DNA of 49,161 nucleotides, from NCBI GenBank assembly GCA_029778615.1, contig JAKOPZ010000328.1, forward strand, positions 1 to 49,161, read 5' to 3'. Below, in pieces: positions 32,428 to 41,552 of the stretch. Source of the DNA: Chloroflexota bacterium. GTDB taxonomy: Bacteria > Chloroflexota > Anaerolineae > UBA4142 > SHND01. A model generated the notes under the pieces. That model searched no databases, was not told the DNA's origin, and saw only the letters and a program-made list of their open reading frames with translations. Position 1 is the stretch's first letter, and the number at the start of each line of letters is the position of its first letter. A program made the position numbers and the translations under genes.

Positions 32428-33470
32428 TACCACTTGAGCAAGCATGACTCCATCGTCAGCCCGGGACCGAATGCCATGAGCACCGCATAGTCCCCTTTTT
32501 GCGGATTGCCCTGTTTGATGATTTCATCCAGCACAAACAAGATTGTCGCAGAGGACATGTTGCCGTATTGTTTTAGCACCGCGCGCGAGTATTTCAAATC
32601 TCCCGGCTCGAGCTCCAGCCGCCGCTCGATATGCTGCATAATTTTCAGCCCGCCCGGATGCAGACCCCAAAATTTAATATCGCCGCGACGCAGCTGATTG
32701 CGGGTCAGCAAATCGTCAATAAATTCCTCCACGTTCGCGCCGAGAATTTCCGGCACGTACGCGGACAGCATCATTTTCATCCCGTGGTCGGTGAGGTGAA
32801 ATGCCATGTGTTCGAGCGTGTTGTACTCGCAACGCGTGAGCGCATCCACGAGCATCGGTCCCATATTTTCATCATCGTATCCAATCACTGCCGCCGCCGC
32901 GCCGTCGCCGAATAGCGCGGACACAATCACGTTCTCCGTATCGTCACTCGGCTGGAAATGCAGCGAACACAACTCTATCGAAAGCATCAACGCACGCTGA
33001 CGCGGGTTTGCCATCACCACGTCGCGCGCGCGCTGGAAACCGGGGAACGCGGCATAGCAGCCCATACCCAAAATGCACGTTCGCCGCAAATCGCGCCGCA
33101 ATCCCACCTGCCCCGCGATTTGCAAATCGAGAAAGGGCAAATCATACCCCGTGCAAGAAATCACGCTGAACTGGTCTACCTCGCGCGCGACAATGCCCGC
33201 CGCATCGAGCGCGCGCTGCACCGTCTGCGTGCCGAGCGGCAGCGCCTCTTGCATAAAGGTGACGTTGCGTTCTTCGGTGCCGCGATACGTGTTGTGGTAT
33301 TCGCCCGGCGTGGCGGTGAACCGTTGTTGAATTCCCGCGCGTTGGAACAAAATGCGCGCGCGCCGATTCGCCCCAAGATGCGGTTCCAGAAAACGTTCAT
33401 AGATTTCTGCCTGCGTGTACTGATAACGCGGCACGCCCAACCCCAAGCCGAGAATTTTTGGAAACTTCAT
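32427..33470 (-). CDS. Type III polyketide synthase (chalcone/stilbene synthase-like)
   Basis: 347 residues from ATG at 33470 with AAGGGC upstream. The catalytic triad is readable: Cys138 in LGMGCYAAFPG, His271 in GLHPGG and Asn304 in GNMSSAT. The thiolase fold and the C-terminal GFGPGLT-like block (AFGPGLTMESCLL) are complete. Bacterial members condense malonyl-CoA with acyl-CoA starters to make alkylpyrones, alkylresorcinols or naphthols. No methyltransferase or oxidase partner lies beside it, so the final product cannot be predicted. A terminator follows directly, so it is a single-gene unit divergent from the next gene. Confidence 0.95.
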   Translation of the reverse strand: MKFPKILGLGLGVPRYQYTQAEIYERFLEPHLGANRRARILFQRAGIQQRFTATPGEYHNTYRGTEERNVTFMQEALPLGTQTVQRALDAAGIVAREVDQFSVISCTGYDLPFLDLQIAGQVGLRRDLRRTCILGMGCYAAFPGFQRARDVVMANPRQRALMLSIELCSLHFQPSDDTENVIVSALFGDGAAAAVIGYDDENMGPMLVDALTRCEYNTLEHMAFHLTDHGMKMMLSAYVPEILGANVEEFIDDLLTRNQLRRGDIKFWGLHPGGLKIMQHIERRLELEPGDLKYSRAVLKQYGNMSSATILFVLDEIIKQGNPQKGDYAVLMAFGPGLTMESCLLKW

Positions 33471-33675
33471 AGCTGCCCTTTCGCGTGCTCTGGACTGCTC
33501 GCCATAGTGCATCATTAAACAAGCTCTTTTGCGTCGAAACGCAAGAACTCGTTTAGAAATCGGTCTAACAGCAACGCGTACTCACAACAAGTTGGTTAAT
33601 GATGCAATAGTAAGCGGAATAAGGGCGGATGACAAAACGCGTGGGATTTTTGTCCTGCGCGACGCGCCCGCCGTA

Positions 33676-33732
33676 TTGGTGTTTTAATACTGTGCGATAT
33701 AATTACGTTCAATGCAAGTGCGTTATACTTGC
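33676..33732 (+). promoter_or_regulatory. Promoter with a downstream CAAGT/ACTTG inverted repeat
   Basis: TTGGTG (33676-33681), a 16-base spacer and a perfect TATAAT (33698-33703). GCAAGT (33714) and ACTTGC (33727) form an inverted repeat just after the expected start point. It resembles the operator before the aldolase gene (14428-14456). Confidence 0.6.
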
Positions 33733-33793
33733 CTCTGACGAAAACTAAGCCGCCGCAATGATTGCGTTCGGCATTTTATTGAGGAGTCCAGCT

Positions 33794-35212
33794 TTGATTA
33801 CTACAGCCCCCGAACTTGATTTACACGTCCCGCGCACGGATTTGCGCGAGACCCCGTGGTTCGCTCCGCGTACCATTTCGATATTGAATTCACCGATTCA
33901 AGGCGACAAGTTGCAAGCTAATTTGTTACCGAAATTGATAGAGTCCTTTCGCGAACAAGGACACATCGTTTCGGAGCAACCCGACGGCAATGTGAATTTG
34001 ATGATCGGTTTCTATGAGGTTCCCGACACGGACGAACCACTGGTGGACCGCATCCCCGAACGGCCCCTGCCTTTGGCGCTGACCGTCATGCGCGAATACA
34101 AACTCGCGCGGCGTCCCGACAACCTTGTCCTCTTTCTCACTATCCGCGAACGCCCCAGCGAAATGAAGCACAAGCAAGTGATTGAACTTTCGCGTACGGC
34201 GATGGCGCGCGCAGGTTCGCCAAAAATTATTTTTCTCTCCGGCGACCGCGAGACCGGCGAACTGTGGGAAGCCACCTACACCACCATGGAAGGCGGGCAT
34301 CCGAGCGACAAAGCCGAAGAGCGGGATGTCGTGACAATGCTGCGCGACCGTTTGATTTCGATGGCGTGTGCGCGCGATGTCGGCGCGGACTATATTGTCA
34401 AGGACAATGTGATTACACGCGCGCAGTGGGAAACGACGCGCACCCCCGAAGCGCTCATCGCGGCGGGGCATCGCATGGACACATTGAACTTGCTCCCCGC
34501 GCCCAAAAATGTCGCCGAGTACGTTTCATCCGAACTCGCCAACATCTACAATCGCTATTTGAATATGAAAGGATTCAGCGAAGGGATGTTGTTTATCTTT
34601 GACCCGGATACGGATACGTTGATGGTCACCGCGTCCGGTTCATGGAATGTGGACAAGCGCGCGTTGAAACGCGAAGAAGTCGTACCAATCGGCGGAATGG
34701 ACGGACACAAAATTCTGGTGTACGCGCCCGAAGGCATCAAGCCGAAAGGTCCGTCCGTCGAAGCTGTGGAAATGTACACCTTGCTGATGAGCGTACCCAA
34801 AACGCGTGTGAGCAAAAATGCGAACGGCGTGTGGGTCGCAGACCCGAACGGCGATAAAGAGGTGCCGATGATTCGCGGCGGCGTTCACACGCACGTCGGT
34901 GTCACGCATATTGACGAAGAATGGGTTGAGGATATGGGACTCAACCGCCGCGATTATCCGTATGGCTTTGGGTGCGGCACCGATTTGATGAAACAGCTCG
35001 CGCAAGATGCCGCGCATCGTTCCAAAGCGATTCACGACCCCGACGACCCGCGTTTGTACGTGCGCTGGCAAATGTTGTATCACGGCGAAACGGTGGTTGA
35101 ATTGTGGAAAGAAGGCGCGAGCGAGCAACCCTTGCAAGGATTGCTCGACATGTACGACCCGCAGCGCGTCGGCGCGATAGAGTACACATGGGACCACATT
35201 GACCAACCGTAA
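33794..35212 (+). CDS. Uncharacterised conserved-looking protein, about 472 residues
   Basis: I do not recognise a family. The preferred start is TTG at 33794, because GAGGAG lies at 33781-33786; an ATG at 33758 would add 12 residues encoded across that ribosome site. The N-terminal half has alternating strand/helix patterns (FREQGHIVSEQPDGNVNLMIGFYEV, PLALTVMREYKLARRPDNLVLFLTI). The C-terminal half has DTDTLMVTASGSWNVDKR and IRGGVHTHVGVTHIDEEW, with a His-x-His pair and acidic residues that could bind a metal. It has no signal or membrane segment. It has its own promoter and terminator and diverges from the polyketide synthase. Confidence 0.8.
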   Translation: MITTAPELDLHVPRTDLRETPWFAPRTISILNSPIQGDKLQANLLPKLIESFREQGHIVSEQPDGNVNLMIGFYEVPDTDEPLVDRIPERPLPLALTVMREYKLARRPDNLVLFLTIRERPSEMKHKQVIELSRTAMARAGSPKIIFLSGDRETGELWEATYTTMEGGHPSDKAEERDVVTMLRDRLISMACARDVGADYIVKDNVITRAQWETTRTPEALIAAGHRMDTLNLLPAPKNVAEYVSSELANIYNRYLNMKGFSEGMLFIFDPDTDTLMVTASGSWNVDKRALKREEVVPIGGMDGHKILVYAPEGIKPKGPSVEAVEMYTLLMSVPKTRVSKNANGVWVADPNGDKEVPMIRGGVHTHVGVTHIDEEWVEDMGLNRRDYPYGFGCGTDLMKQLAQDAAHRSKAIHDPDDPRLYVRWQMLYHGETVVELWKEGASEQPLQGLLDMYDPQRVGAIEYTWDHIDQP

Positions 35213-35240
35213 CAAGTAAAAAGTTAAAAGCTAAAAGTAA

Positions 35241-35279
35241 AAAAGTGGAACAAGGTGAAAACCTCTTCCACTTTTTTTT
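35241..35279 (+). terminator. Intrinsic terminator after the orphan gene
   Basis: AAGTGGAA (35243-35250) pairs with TTCCACTT (35266-35273), with a T run to 35279. A and T tracts on both sides (AAGTTAAAAGC and GCTTTTAGC words) form a further outer inverted repeat up to the dehydrogenase gene. Confidence 0.85.
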
Positions 35280-35334
35280 GTTCATGCGTTACCGTTCTTT
35301 TGTTTTAACTTTGAGCTTTTAGCTTTTTTACTTT

Positions 35335-36645
35335 TCACTTGAACTCAAACACCGCTTTAATCGCTTGGCTCGCGCCGCGCTTTTCCAAAAGTTCAAACGC
35401 GCGAGCGTACTCGTCCAGTTTGAATTTGTGCGTAACGAGCCACGATAAATCCAGTTGGGAACGGGTAGAACGGGTAGCAACGGAATCTGGTTCCGCTGCT
35501 GCCCGTTCCGTTGTTGCTGCCCGTTCCGTTGTTGCTGCCCGTTCCCCAGCCATCATCTCCAACGCAATGTCGAACGCCGAACGTTTTTCCCCGTTGTACG
35601 GTTCCGCGTGATTGGAATTGTAGGATGCGGCGACATTGAGCTCTTTGGCAAAAATCGGGGTCCAATCCACATTTTTTGTAACCCCCGGCACGCCGACCAA
35701 CACCACGCGCCCGCGACTGCGCGTCAAACGCAGGGAATCGTCAATCGAACCATCACTGCCCACGCATTCGTACGTCACATCCACGCCGCCGCCGCTCAAG
35801 ACGCGTTTACCAATAATCGGCTTGAGCATTTCGCCGCCGGTGCGTCTTGCAATTTCGTTCGAGTAATCCTGTTTGCCGTCAAGGATTTCCGTCGCGCCAA
35901 GTTTGCGCGCGGCGTCCGCCTGGAAAGGATAACGCGCCACAACCCAAATCGTTGCCCTTGAGCCCGTCGCGCGTAATGCGGCGAGCATCAGCAAGCCAAT
36001 CGCCCCGGCGCCCATAATCAAAACCGTTTCGTCATCGCGCGGCGGAAATTGCAGCGCGGCGTGCAAGCCAATGCAAAACGGTTCGACCAACACCGCGTTT
36101 TCATCACTCACGTTTTCGGGGACGCGATACACTTGCGCGTAATGCGCGACATATTCTTCGCTCCAACTGCCGCCGGTGTCACGACAAAAACCCGTGCCTA
36201 CCCCGGGCGCAAGAATTCCCTTACGCAAGCGTTCGCACAAATTCGTTTCGCCGCGCGCACAAAAACGACAGAGGTCCGAAAACCCGCGCGGCTTGCACCA
36301 CAGCATCGGGTCCACCACCACGCGTTCGCCAATTTTGAAATCGCCTGCGCGCGCGCCCACCGCCGCAATCGTCCCCACATTTTCATGTCCGAACGTGAAC
36401 GGAAACGAACTCCACGGCGAAAGATATGGGCTCGTATGCAAATGAATCGTCCCCGTATCCGTACCGCAAATGCCGCCGTAACGCGTTTTGATTTTTACCC
36501 ATTCGTCGTTCGGCAGCGGCGGTTCGGGAACGTCGCGCATTTGTGTACACGACATGCCGTTCCACAATACAGAAGGTGAAATTTTTTGCGCCGCCAGACC
36601 AAACGCATAACGCGGAATCACCGCGTCGAATTGGATTGCTTTCAT
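35335..36645 (-). CDS. Zinc-dependent alcohol dehydrogenase (MDR family) with a repeat-derived insertion
   Basis: 436 residues from ATG at 36645. GGICGTDTGTIHL (catalytic zinc Cys), FTFGHENVGTIAAVG (GHE block), a four-Cys structural zinc lobe ending CRFCARGETNLCERL and the Rossmann glycines MGAGAIGLLMLAAL mark a medium-chain dehydrogenase of the threonine/sorbitol dehydrogenase kind. It is about 40-60 residues longer than usual. Part of the excess is an insertion of about 36 residues (AATTERAATTERAA... to RSQLD) encoded by an 18-bp repeat, in a loop before WLVTHKFKLDEYARAFELLEK. The substrate is unknown. The gene lies downstream of the GpgS-fusion gene but faces the orphan gene. Confidence 0.9.
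   Translation of the reverse strand: MKAIQFDAVIPRYAFGLAAQKISPSVLWNGMSCTQMRDVPEPPLPNDEWVKIKTRYGGICGTDTGTIHLHTSPYLSPWSSFPFTFGHENVGTIAAVGARAGDFKIGERVVVDPMLWCKPRGFSDLCRFCARGETNLCERLRKGILAPGVGTGFCRDTGGSWSEEYVAHYAQVYRVPENVSDENAVLVEPFCIGLHAALQFPPRDDETVLIMGAGAIGLLMLAALRATGSRATIWVVARYPFQADAARKLGATEILDGKQDYSNEIARRTGGEMLKPIIGKRVLSGGGVDVTYECVGSDGSIDDSLRLTRSRGRVVLVGVPGVTKNVDWTPIFAKELNVAASYNSNHAEPYNGEKRSAFDIALEMMAGERAATTERAATTERAAAEPDSVATRSTRSQLDLSWLVTHKFKLDEYARAFELLEKRGASQAIKAVFEFK
35457..35545. repeat. 18-bp tandem repeat inserted in the dehydrogenase coding region
   Basis: Units GCTGCCCGTTCCGTTGTT at 35498-35515 and 35516-35533, a partial third to 35545, and related inverted words (GGAACGGG, AGAACGGG) at 35457-35480. 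The tract is multiple-of-three and read in frame. Confidence 0.85.
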
Positions 36646-36689
36646 GCACAAGGAGAGACGGGAGACTAGAGATTGAAAGTCTGCGGTCT

Positions 36690-38483
36690 CTACTCTCCGG
36701 TCCCCTTTCTCCGCAGCTCTGTGTATTCCGGAATCGTCACCATGGGCGGACGCTCGTGGATTTGAATGTCGGCAACATCCAAATCAAAATCATCATTCTC
36801 GTAACGAATCAATTTCATACTGCGATTGATTTGTTCCACCAACTCGAGCCCGCGCGCTTCGCCGACGCGCTGCATGACCACTTGAACAATTTCAAACGCC
36901 ATCTTGCTCAACGCGTGCAGAGATTGATTGCGATGGACGCGTTCTTCCAAATCCACTTGCCCCATCGCCTGCAACCCAAAACGCGTCAATAAATCAATCA
37001 ACAATCCTGTTTCCACACCATACCCGACAAAAAAGGGCACTTGCTCCAGCGCCGCGCGCCGCCCCGCGTACTCGCCCGCGAGCGGCTGCACAAAGCCCGA
37101 CAGTTCCGGATAAAACAAATTGAGCAGGGGGCGCGCCGTGAGCTCGGTCACACGTCCGCCGCCGCGCGCTTGAAATTTTCTACCGACGCGCAGGGGACGT
37201 TGATAAAAGCCCTTGACGTACATCAAACGCGGCTCGCGAATCAACGGACCCAAAATGCCGTACACAAAACGCGGATGAATGTTTACAATATCCGTATCAA
37301 TCCACGCAATCAAATCACCGCGCAAAACGTACAATGAATTCCACAACGCTTCGCCTTTGCCCGCCCAAGTCCCGTACTGCGTCAACACTTCCGGGTGTTT
37401 TACCACCGGCACGCCCAGTCCTTCGGCAATTTCGATGGTACGGTCGGTGGAATCGGAATCAATCACCACAATTTCGTCGAGCAGCGGATATTCGCGCACA
37501 AACCGTTGGCGCATTGTTTTGATGACGCTGCCAATCGTCGCTTCTTCGTTCAATGTCGGCAAGCCGAGTGAAATCGTTAGTCCCTGTTTTTCTTTGAGCG
37601 CGACCAATTGAGCAATGTCTTCAAATTCGTGCGCGTGAAAGGTATTCTCCGCGAACCATTTATCCACCACCACTGAAATTGTGTAATCCACCGGCGAAAA
37701 ATTGTGGTCGGCGGTCGCGCGTTCCGGCAAATTCTGCGTACTCTTGACCAGCACCGTCGCAATCTTGCTTTGTTCCAACAACTGCCGCGCGATGGTGCCG
37801 ATGCCGCTATTACTCTGGCGCGGATTGCGCGTGGCGCCCATGACGACGAGTTGGTGGCGGCGCGGACGCGCTTGTTCCAAAATTACTTGTTCGGGCGTGC
37901 CGCGCACCTGAATCCATTTGGTAATTTGCGGCAGCGTGTCCAAATGTTTGAACAATGCCTGCACGCGTTCGTCGCGAAAGCGCGGGCGCGTGACGGCGTG
38001 CAGCAGCGTAATCTCTGCGCTCGTGGCTTTGGCAACCGCGAGCGCGCTTTCCAGCGCGAGCGCCGCATACGGACCGCCGCGAATCGGCAAGAGAATGCGG
38101 TTTAATTTTTGCGGCAGCGTGCCTTTGAGCAAAACCACATCACACGGCAGCGTCTGCAAAAGTTGGTCGCCAAATTCACTTTCAAAACTGCCGAGCACCA
38201 ATTTCACATTGTCGCGCGGCAAGAGTTCGCGCACCTGTTGTATCGCGTCATGCGTCACGCGCACTTCCGACGACATTTCTGCCTGCGCGAGCTGGCTGAG
38301 CGCCTGCCGCGCGTCTTGCGCCGCGCGCGCGCCCGCGCTGAGAGATTGTTCCGCAGGCAAAACAATCAAGCCCAACAACCGAATGCGCAAATGGCGCGCC
38401 CGCGCCAAAATGCGCGCCAACGGCAAGAGACGCGCCACTTCTTCCGAACTTTTTCCGACCACCAAAAGATTGTGTTTGTACAT
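36690..38483 (-). CDS. gpgS: Glucosyl-3-phosphoglycerate synthase fused to N-terminal universal-stress-protein domains
   Basis: 597 residues. The first 270 or so residues are two USP-like domains: the second is clear (NRILLPIRGGPYAALALESALAVA, then LVVMGATRN and a GTIARQLLEQSKIATVLVK end), the first is degenerate. The rest is a GT-A enzyme of the GpgS/GT81 type: SLGLPTLNEEATIG, VVIDSDSTDRT, WIDTDIVNIHPRFVYG, GRVTELTARPLLNLFYPELSGF and GYGVETGLLIDL. GpgS joins NDP-glucose and 3-phosphoglycerate, the first step of glucosylglycerate synthesis. The USP part may regulate it. The GT4 gene is one base upstream, so the two are coupled. A GpgS-MpgS difference cannot be settled by eye. Confidence 0.88.
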   Translation of the reverse strand: MYKHNLLVVGKSSEEVARLLPLARILARARHLRIRLLGLIVLPAEQSLSAGARAAQDARQALSQLAQAEMSSEVRVTHDAIQQVRELLPRDNVKLVLGSFESEFGDQLLQTLPCDVVLLKGTLPQKLNRILLPIRGGPYAALALESALAVAKATSAEITLLHAVTRPRFRDERVQALFKHLDTLPQITKWIQVRGTPEQVILEQARPRRHQLVVMGATRNPRQSNSGIGTIARQLLEQSKIATVLVKSTQNLPERATADHNFSPVDYTISVVVDKWFAENTFHAHEFEDIAQLVALKEKQGLTISLGLPTLNEEATIGSVIKTMRQRFVREYPLLDEIVVIDSDSTDRTIEIAEGLGVPVVKHPEVLTQYGTWAGKGEALWNSLYVLRGDLIAWIDTDIVNIHPRFVYGILGPLIREPRLMYVKGFYQRPLRVGRKFQARGGGRVTELTARPLLNLFYPELSGFVQPLAGEYAGRRAALEQVPFFVGYGVETGLLIDLLTRFGLQAMGQVDLEERVHRNQSLHALSKMAFEIVQVVMQRVGEARGLELVEQINRSMKLIRYENDDFDLDVADIQIHERPPMVTIPEYTELRRKGTGE

Positions 38484-38484
38484 G

Positions 38485-39672
38485 TTATGCTCGATTCAAC
38501 AACGGAACAATCTTGTCTTGAAAAATCGCGTCCCACGCGTACTCGGTCACCACGCGGCGTTTGAGCAAATACCGCGCATCGTTTCTAAAAAATTCTGCCA
38601 GCTGCGCCGCACTCTGCGCGGGGGCGCGGTCGAGCGCGAAATAGTGCGCGAACGATTGCGCGGTCTCGCGGAATGGCGGAATGTCCGCGCAAAAAATCGG
38701 CACGCGCGCGATGCCTGCTTCCAAAATCGGAATGCCAAAGCCCTCGCGCGCGCTCGGAAACAGCAGCGCGTCGGCGATGGCGTACAGGTCGCGGCGTTCC
38801 GCGTCTCCGACCGCGCCGTACTCTTGCAAGAAAATAATCGTTTCCGCTGCGCGCGTTTTGAGCTCCTCCAGGTACGCGCGATTTTTGGGATTGTGCGGAC
38901 CGAGCGGTCCCATCACCACCAGTTTCGGTTTGAATCCCTGCTCCGCCAGCGCGTGCACAATCTCGATGCCGAGTTCAATATTTTTCCGCCGCGTCACGCG
39001 CGCGGGCAAGAGAAACAACGGCGCGCCGTCGAGCAGTTTCAATTCGCGCATCCACTGCGCGCTCTTGGCGCTCACCTGAAAAAATTCCGCCGCGTCCAAG
39101 CCCGGCGGCACGACGACAATTTTGGAAATTGGAATGTCAAGCAAACGCGCGAGGTCGTGTTGCCGCGCGGTAGAGACGACAACGTACTGTGTGTTGTCCC
39201 ACGCACGTTTTAACAAGTCCCACGGCGCGCCGTCGTGCAAATCGTCCGCGTATACGGGGTCGTCCCACGCGAAATCGTGCGCCCACGCAATCAATTTCAC
39301 TTGCGCGTGGGTGACGAGTTGATACAGCGCGTTGGTTAACGCGAGATTTTTGTGCAGGGTTGGAACATTGTGCGCGATGAGAATGTCCACATCGCGCAAA
39401 GCCGCCGCAAGCGCGCGCTGCAATTCGTCCGTCAGCGCGGCATAATCGGGTGGAATCGTTCCGCGAGCGAGTTCACGCTGTATGGTTTCGACGCGCGGAT
39501 TGCGCGAGTCTAATTCGGGAATCCGCGTCGCGTTATCGCCGCGTCCCGCAATCAATTTCACCGCATAGCCCTGTTCGCGCAAAAGACGCGCGTGCGCCGC
39601 AATGGTTACTTCGACGCCGCCGATGATAGGCGGAACGGAATAATGGAGAATGGCGATGCGCGGTTTGGTCAT
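38485..39672 (-). CDS. GT4 family glycosyltransferase
   Basis: 395 residues with a GT-B fold. The N-terminus IAILHYSVPPIIGGVEVTIAAHARLL has the acceptor-side Gly-Gly loop. The C-terminal half has LLPARVTRRKNIELGIE and the EGFGIPILEAGIARVPIFC nucleotide-sugar block (E..F....E) of GT4. It ends one base before the GpgS-fusion gene starts and lies 13 bases downstream of the GH63 gene, so the three form one operon. A role in extending or modifying glucosylglycerate, as GT4 enzymes do in mannosylglucosylglycerate synthesis, is possible but inferred from context. Confidence 0.88.
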   Translation of the reverse strand: MTKPRIAILHYSVPPIIGGVEVTIAAHARLLREQGYAVKLIAGRGDNATRIPELDSRNPRVETIQRELARGTIPPDYAALTDELQRALAAALRDVDILIAHNVPTLHKNLALTNALYQLVTHAQVKLIAWAHDFAWDDPVYADDLHDGAPWDLLKRAWDNTQYVVVSTARQHDLARLLDIPISKIVVVPPGLDAAEFFQVSAKSAQWMRELKLLDGAPLFLLPARVTRRKNIELGIEIVHALAEQGFKPKLVVMGPLGPHNPKNRAYLEELKTRAAETIIFLQEYGAVGDAERRDLYAIADALLFPSAREGFGIPILEAGIARVPIFCADIPPFRETAQSFAHYFALDRAPAQSAAQLAEFFRNDARYLLKRRVVTEYAWDAIFQDKIVPLLNRA

Positions 39673-39685
39673 TTGTTATGCGTCG

Positions 39686-41506
39686 TCAAATGATTTCCCC
39701 GCGCGAGGCTTTGATTGCCAAATCAATAAACACCGCACTCGACCAGCCAAACACCGACGCGGCGCGCGGCGGGGCAGCCCCGGTTTCGGGATTATAGTAT
39801 TCAAAAATATCCTGCTGTCCCATCAACAGCTCCAGCGTTTTGTCGCGCAGCAAGCGCGCGGCGTCAATTTCACCACAGCGCATCAGACCTTCGATAAACA
39901 AATAGTTGATGTTGACCCACGTCGGTCCGCGCCACATTTGTTCGGGGTCGTACAGGGCATCCTTTTTAGCGACGGTGGGAATGGGGTGCGCGAGCCAAAA
40001 TTCATTTGGATTGAAAAGATGTTCGAGCACGCGCGCGCGCATTGGCGCATCCAGCCGCCCCGTGAGCAGCGGATACAAATTGAAGGGAGTGAGGATGCGA
40101 ATCGGTTCATTGTTCCGCGTTGCCCAAAAAACGCCCGCGTCCGAGTCCCAAAAATGTTCGATGATGCGTTTTGACAATTCGTCCGCGTGCGCGCGCCACA
40201 TGGGCACATCGTCTTTCAAACCGAGAATGTCCGCGATTTGTGCGAGCGCGTCCATTTGCATCACCAGATACGTGTTCAAATCGGGCGACTCGACAGGCAT
40301 CCCTTCATCCCATAACGGACTATCATCGAGCCCGGAAGAATTGGGATGATTGTACTGGATGATGCCATCCTCGTCGTCGTCATTGGCTTTGAACCACCAG
40401 TAATTCCAGCGCGCCACCGGTCCGTACACTTCTTCCAAAAAATCGCGGTTGCCGCTTTTGGCGTACAGCTTCAAGGCGGTCCACGCGACGAGCGGCGGCT
40501 TGGTCACATCGGCTTCATAGGCATTGCCATGTTTGTCGCGAAACTGCCAGCGCAGAATGGTGCCTTCGTCATGCACGGCATCGGGCAGCATCCCTTGTTC
40601 GTCTTGATGGTCGAGCAAAATACGAATTTGATTTTCCGCGAGGTCCTGGTCAATGTATTGATACGCCAGCGCGTGAAAGAACGCGTCCCACGCCCACACG
40701 CCGACGTAATGCAGCATGGAAGGCATCATTGCTTCGCGGGTGAGGAAAAAGCGCGACGACAAGAGCCCCGCGCGCAGAATCCACCACGCGTAATAATATT
40801 GCGGCGCATACGCTTCATCCACCGCAGGTGCGGCGGCGAACCAATCGTGCCAGCGACGTTCCGCGTTTTGCAAGACCTGTTCGGCGCGCGGCACGCTGCG
40901 CTGTAGTCCCAAACGCGGTGTAATGTTCAAGACGAACGCGCTGTCCGTATCCGCGTCAAATTTGAGTTTCACGCGCGCATAGCCGTCCGTTGTATCTGCC
41001 GCGCCGTTCTCGATTTCATTTTCGAGGAGGCGCGCGTTTGTGGTATAAGCAACGTTGCGATGCGTACGGCGGTGTTCCGGGTCGCCTTTGAACTCGCCGC
41101 CGCGTCGGTCTGCCCGCGCGTGAGACGCCATGACGCGAAACGAAATCTCGCCGCGCACGGGCGGCAATTTCAAATACAATGTTTCTTCATTGAGAAACGT
41201 TAACCAAAATTCGCCGACGCGTGTTTCGATAAACACCGCGTGCGGATACGGTGTAAGATTCAATTCCAACGGCACGCCGTGCTCGTCGCACAGTTGCAAA
41301 TCGTCCAACACCGGACGCCGCTGCCGATAGTGCCCCACCTCTGCTTCCCACTTTGCCCAACGTTCGGCAAGACGAATCGAGAAATGGTTTTCGCGGCAAA
41401 AGACCAACAAACGCGAACCGCGTTCGCTAAAGGGAATGGCTTGCAGGTTGATGCGTCCGCGCAAGCGTTCCAGAAAAACAGATTCGGTTTTAATCACGTG
41501 AACCAT
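39686..41506 (-). CDS. GH63-like glycoside hydrolase (glucosylglycerate/mannosylglycerate hydrolase type)
   Basis: 606 residues from ATG at 41506. An N-terminal beta-sandwich (about 1-210) precedes an (alpha/alpha)6 barrel with MLHYVGVWAWDAFFHALAYQYID, GMLPDAVHDEGTILRWQFRDKHGN, WDEGMPVESPDLNTYLVMQ and WRGPTWVNINYLFIEGL, the motif order of GH63 hydrolases active on glucosyl- or mannosylglycerate. It would release glucose and glycerate when osmotic or nitrogen stress ends. No signal peptide is seen, so it is cytoplasmic. Its gene starts 46 bases from the divergent GH13_18 gene and is followed by the GT4 and GpgS genes, which supports the compatible-solute role. Confidence 0.88.
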   Translation of the reverse strand: MVHVIKTESVFLERLRGRINLQAIPFSERGSRLLVFCRENHFSIRLAERWAKWEAEVGHYRQRRPVLDDLQLCDEHGVPLELNLTPYPHAVFIETRVGEFWLTFLNEETLYLKLPPVRGEISFRVMASHARADRRGGEFKGDPEHRRTHRNVAYTTNARLLENEIENGAADTTDGYARVKLKFDADTDSAFVLNITPRLGLQRSVPRAEQVLQNAERRWHDWFAAAPAVDEAYAPQYYYAWWILRAGLLSSRFFLTREAMMPSMLHYVGVWAWDAFFHALAYQYIDQDLAENQIRILLDHQDEQGMLPDAVHDEGTILRWQFRDKHGNAYEADVTKPPLVAWTALKLYAKSGNRDFLEEVYGPVARWNYWWFKANDDDEDGIIQYNHPNSSGLDDSPLWDEGMPVESPDLNTYLVMQMDALAQIADILGLKDDVPMWRAHADELSKRIIEHFWDSDAGVFWATRNNEPIRILTPFNLYPLLTGRLDAPMRARVLEHLFNPNEFWLAHPIPTVAKKDALYDPEQMWRGPTWVNINYLFIEGLMRCGEIDAARLLRDKTLELLMGQQDIFEYYNPETGAAPPRAASVFGWSSAVFIDLAIKASRGEII

Positions 41507-41552
41507 TATAAAGTAAAGTCGTGAATGTGAAAATTGAAAAAGGAAAAGCGTA

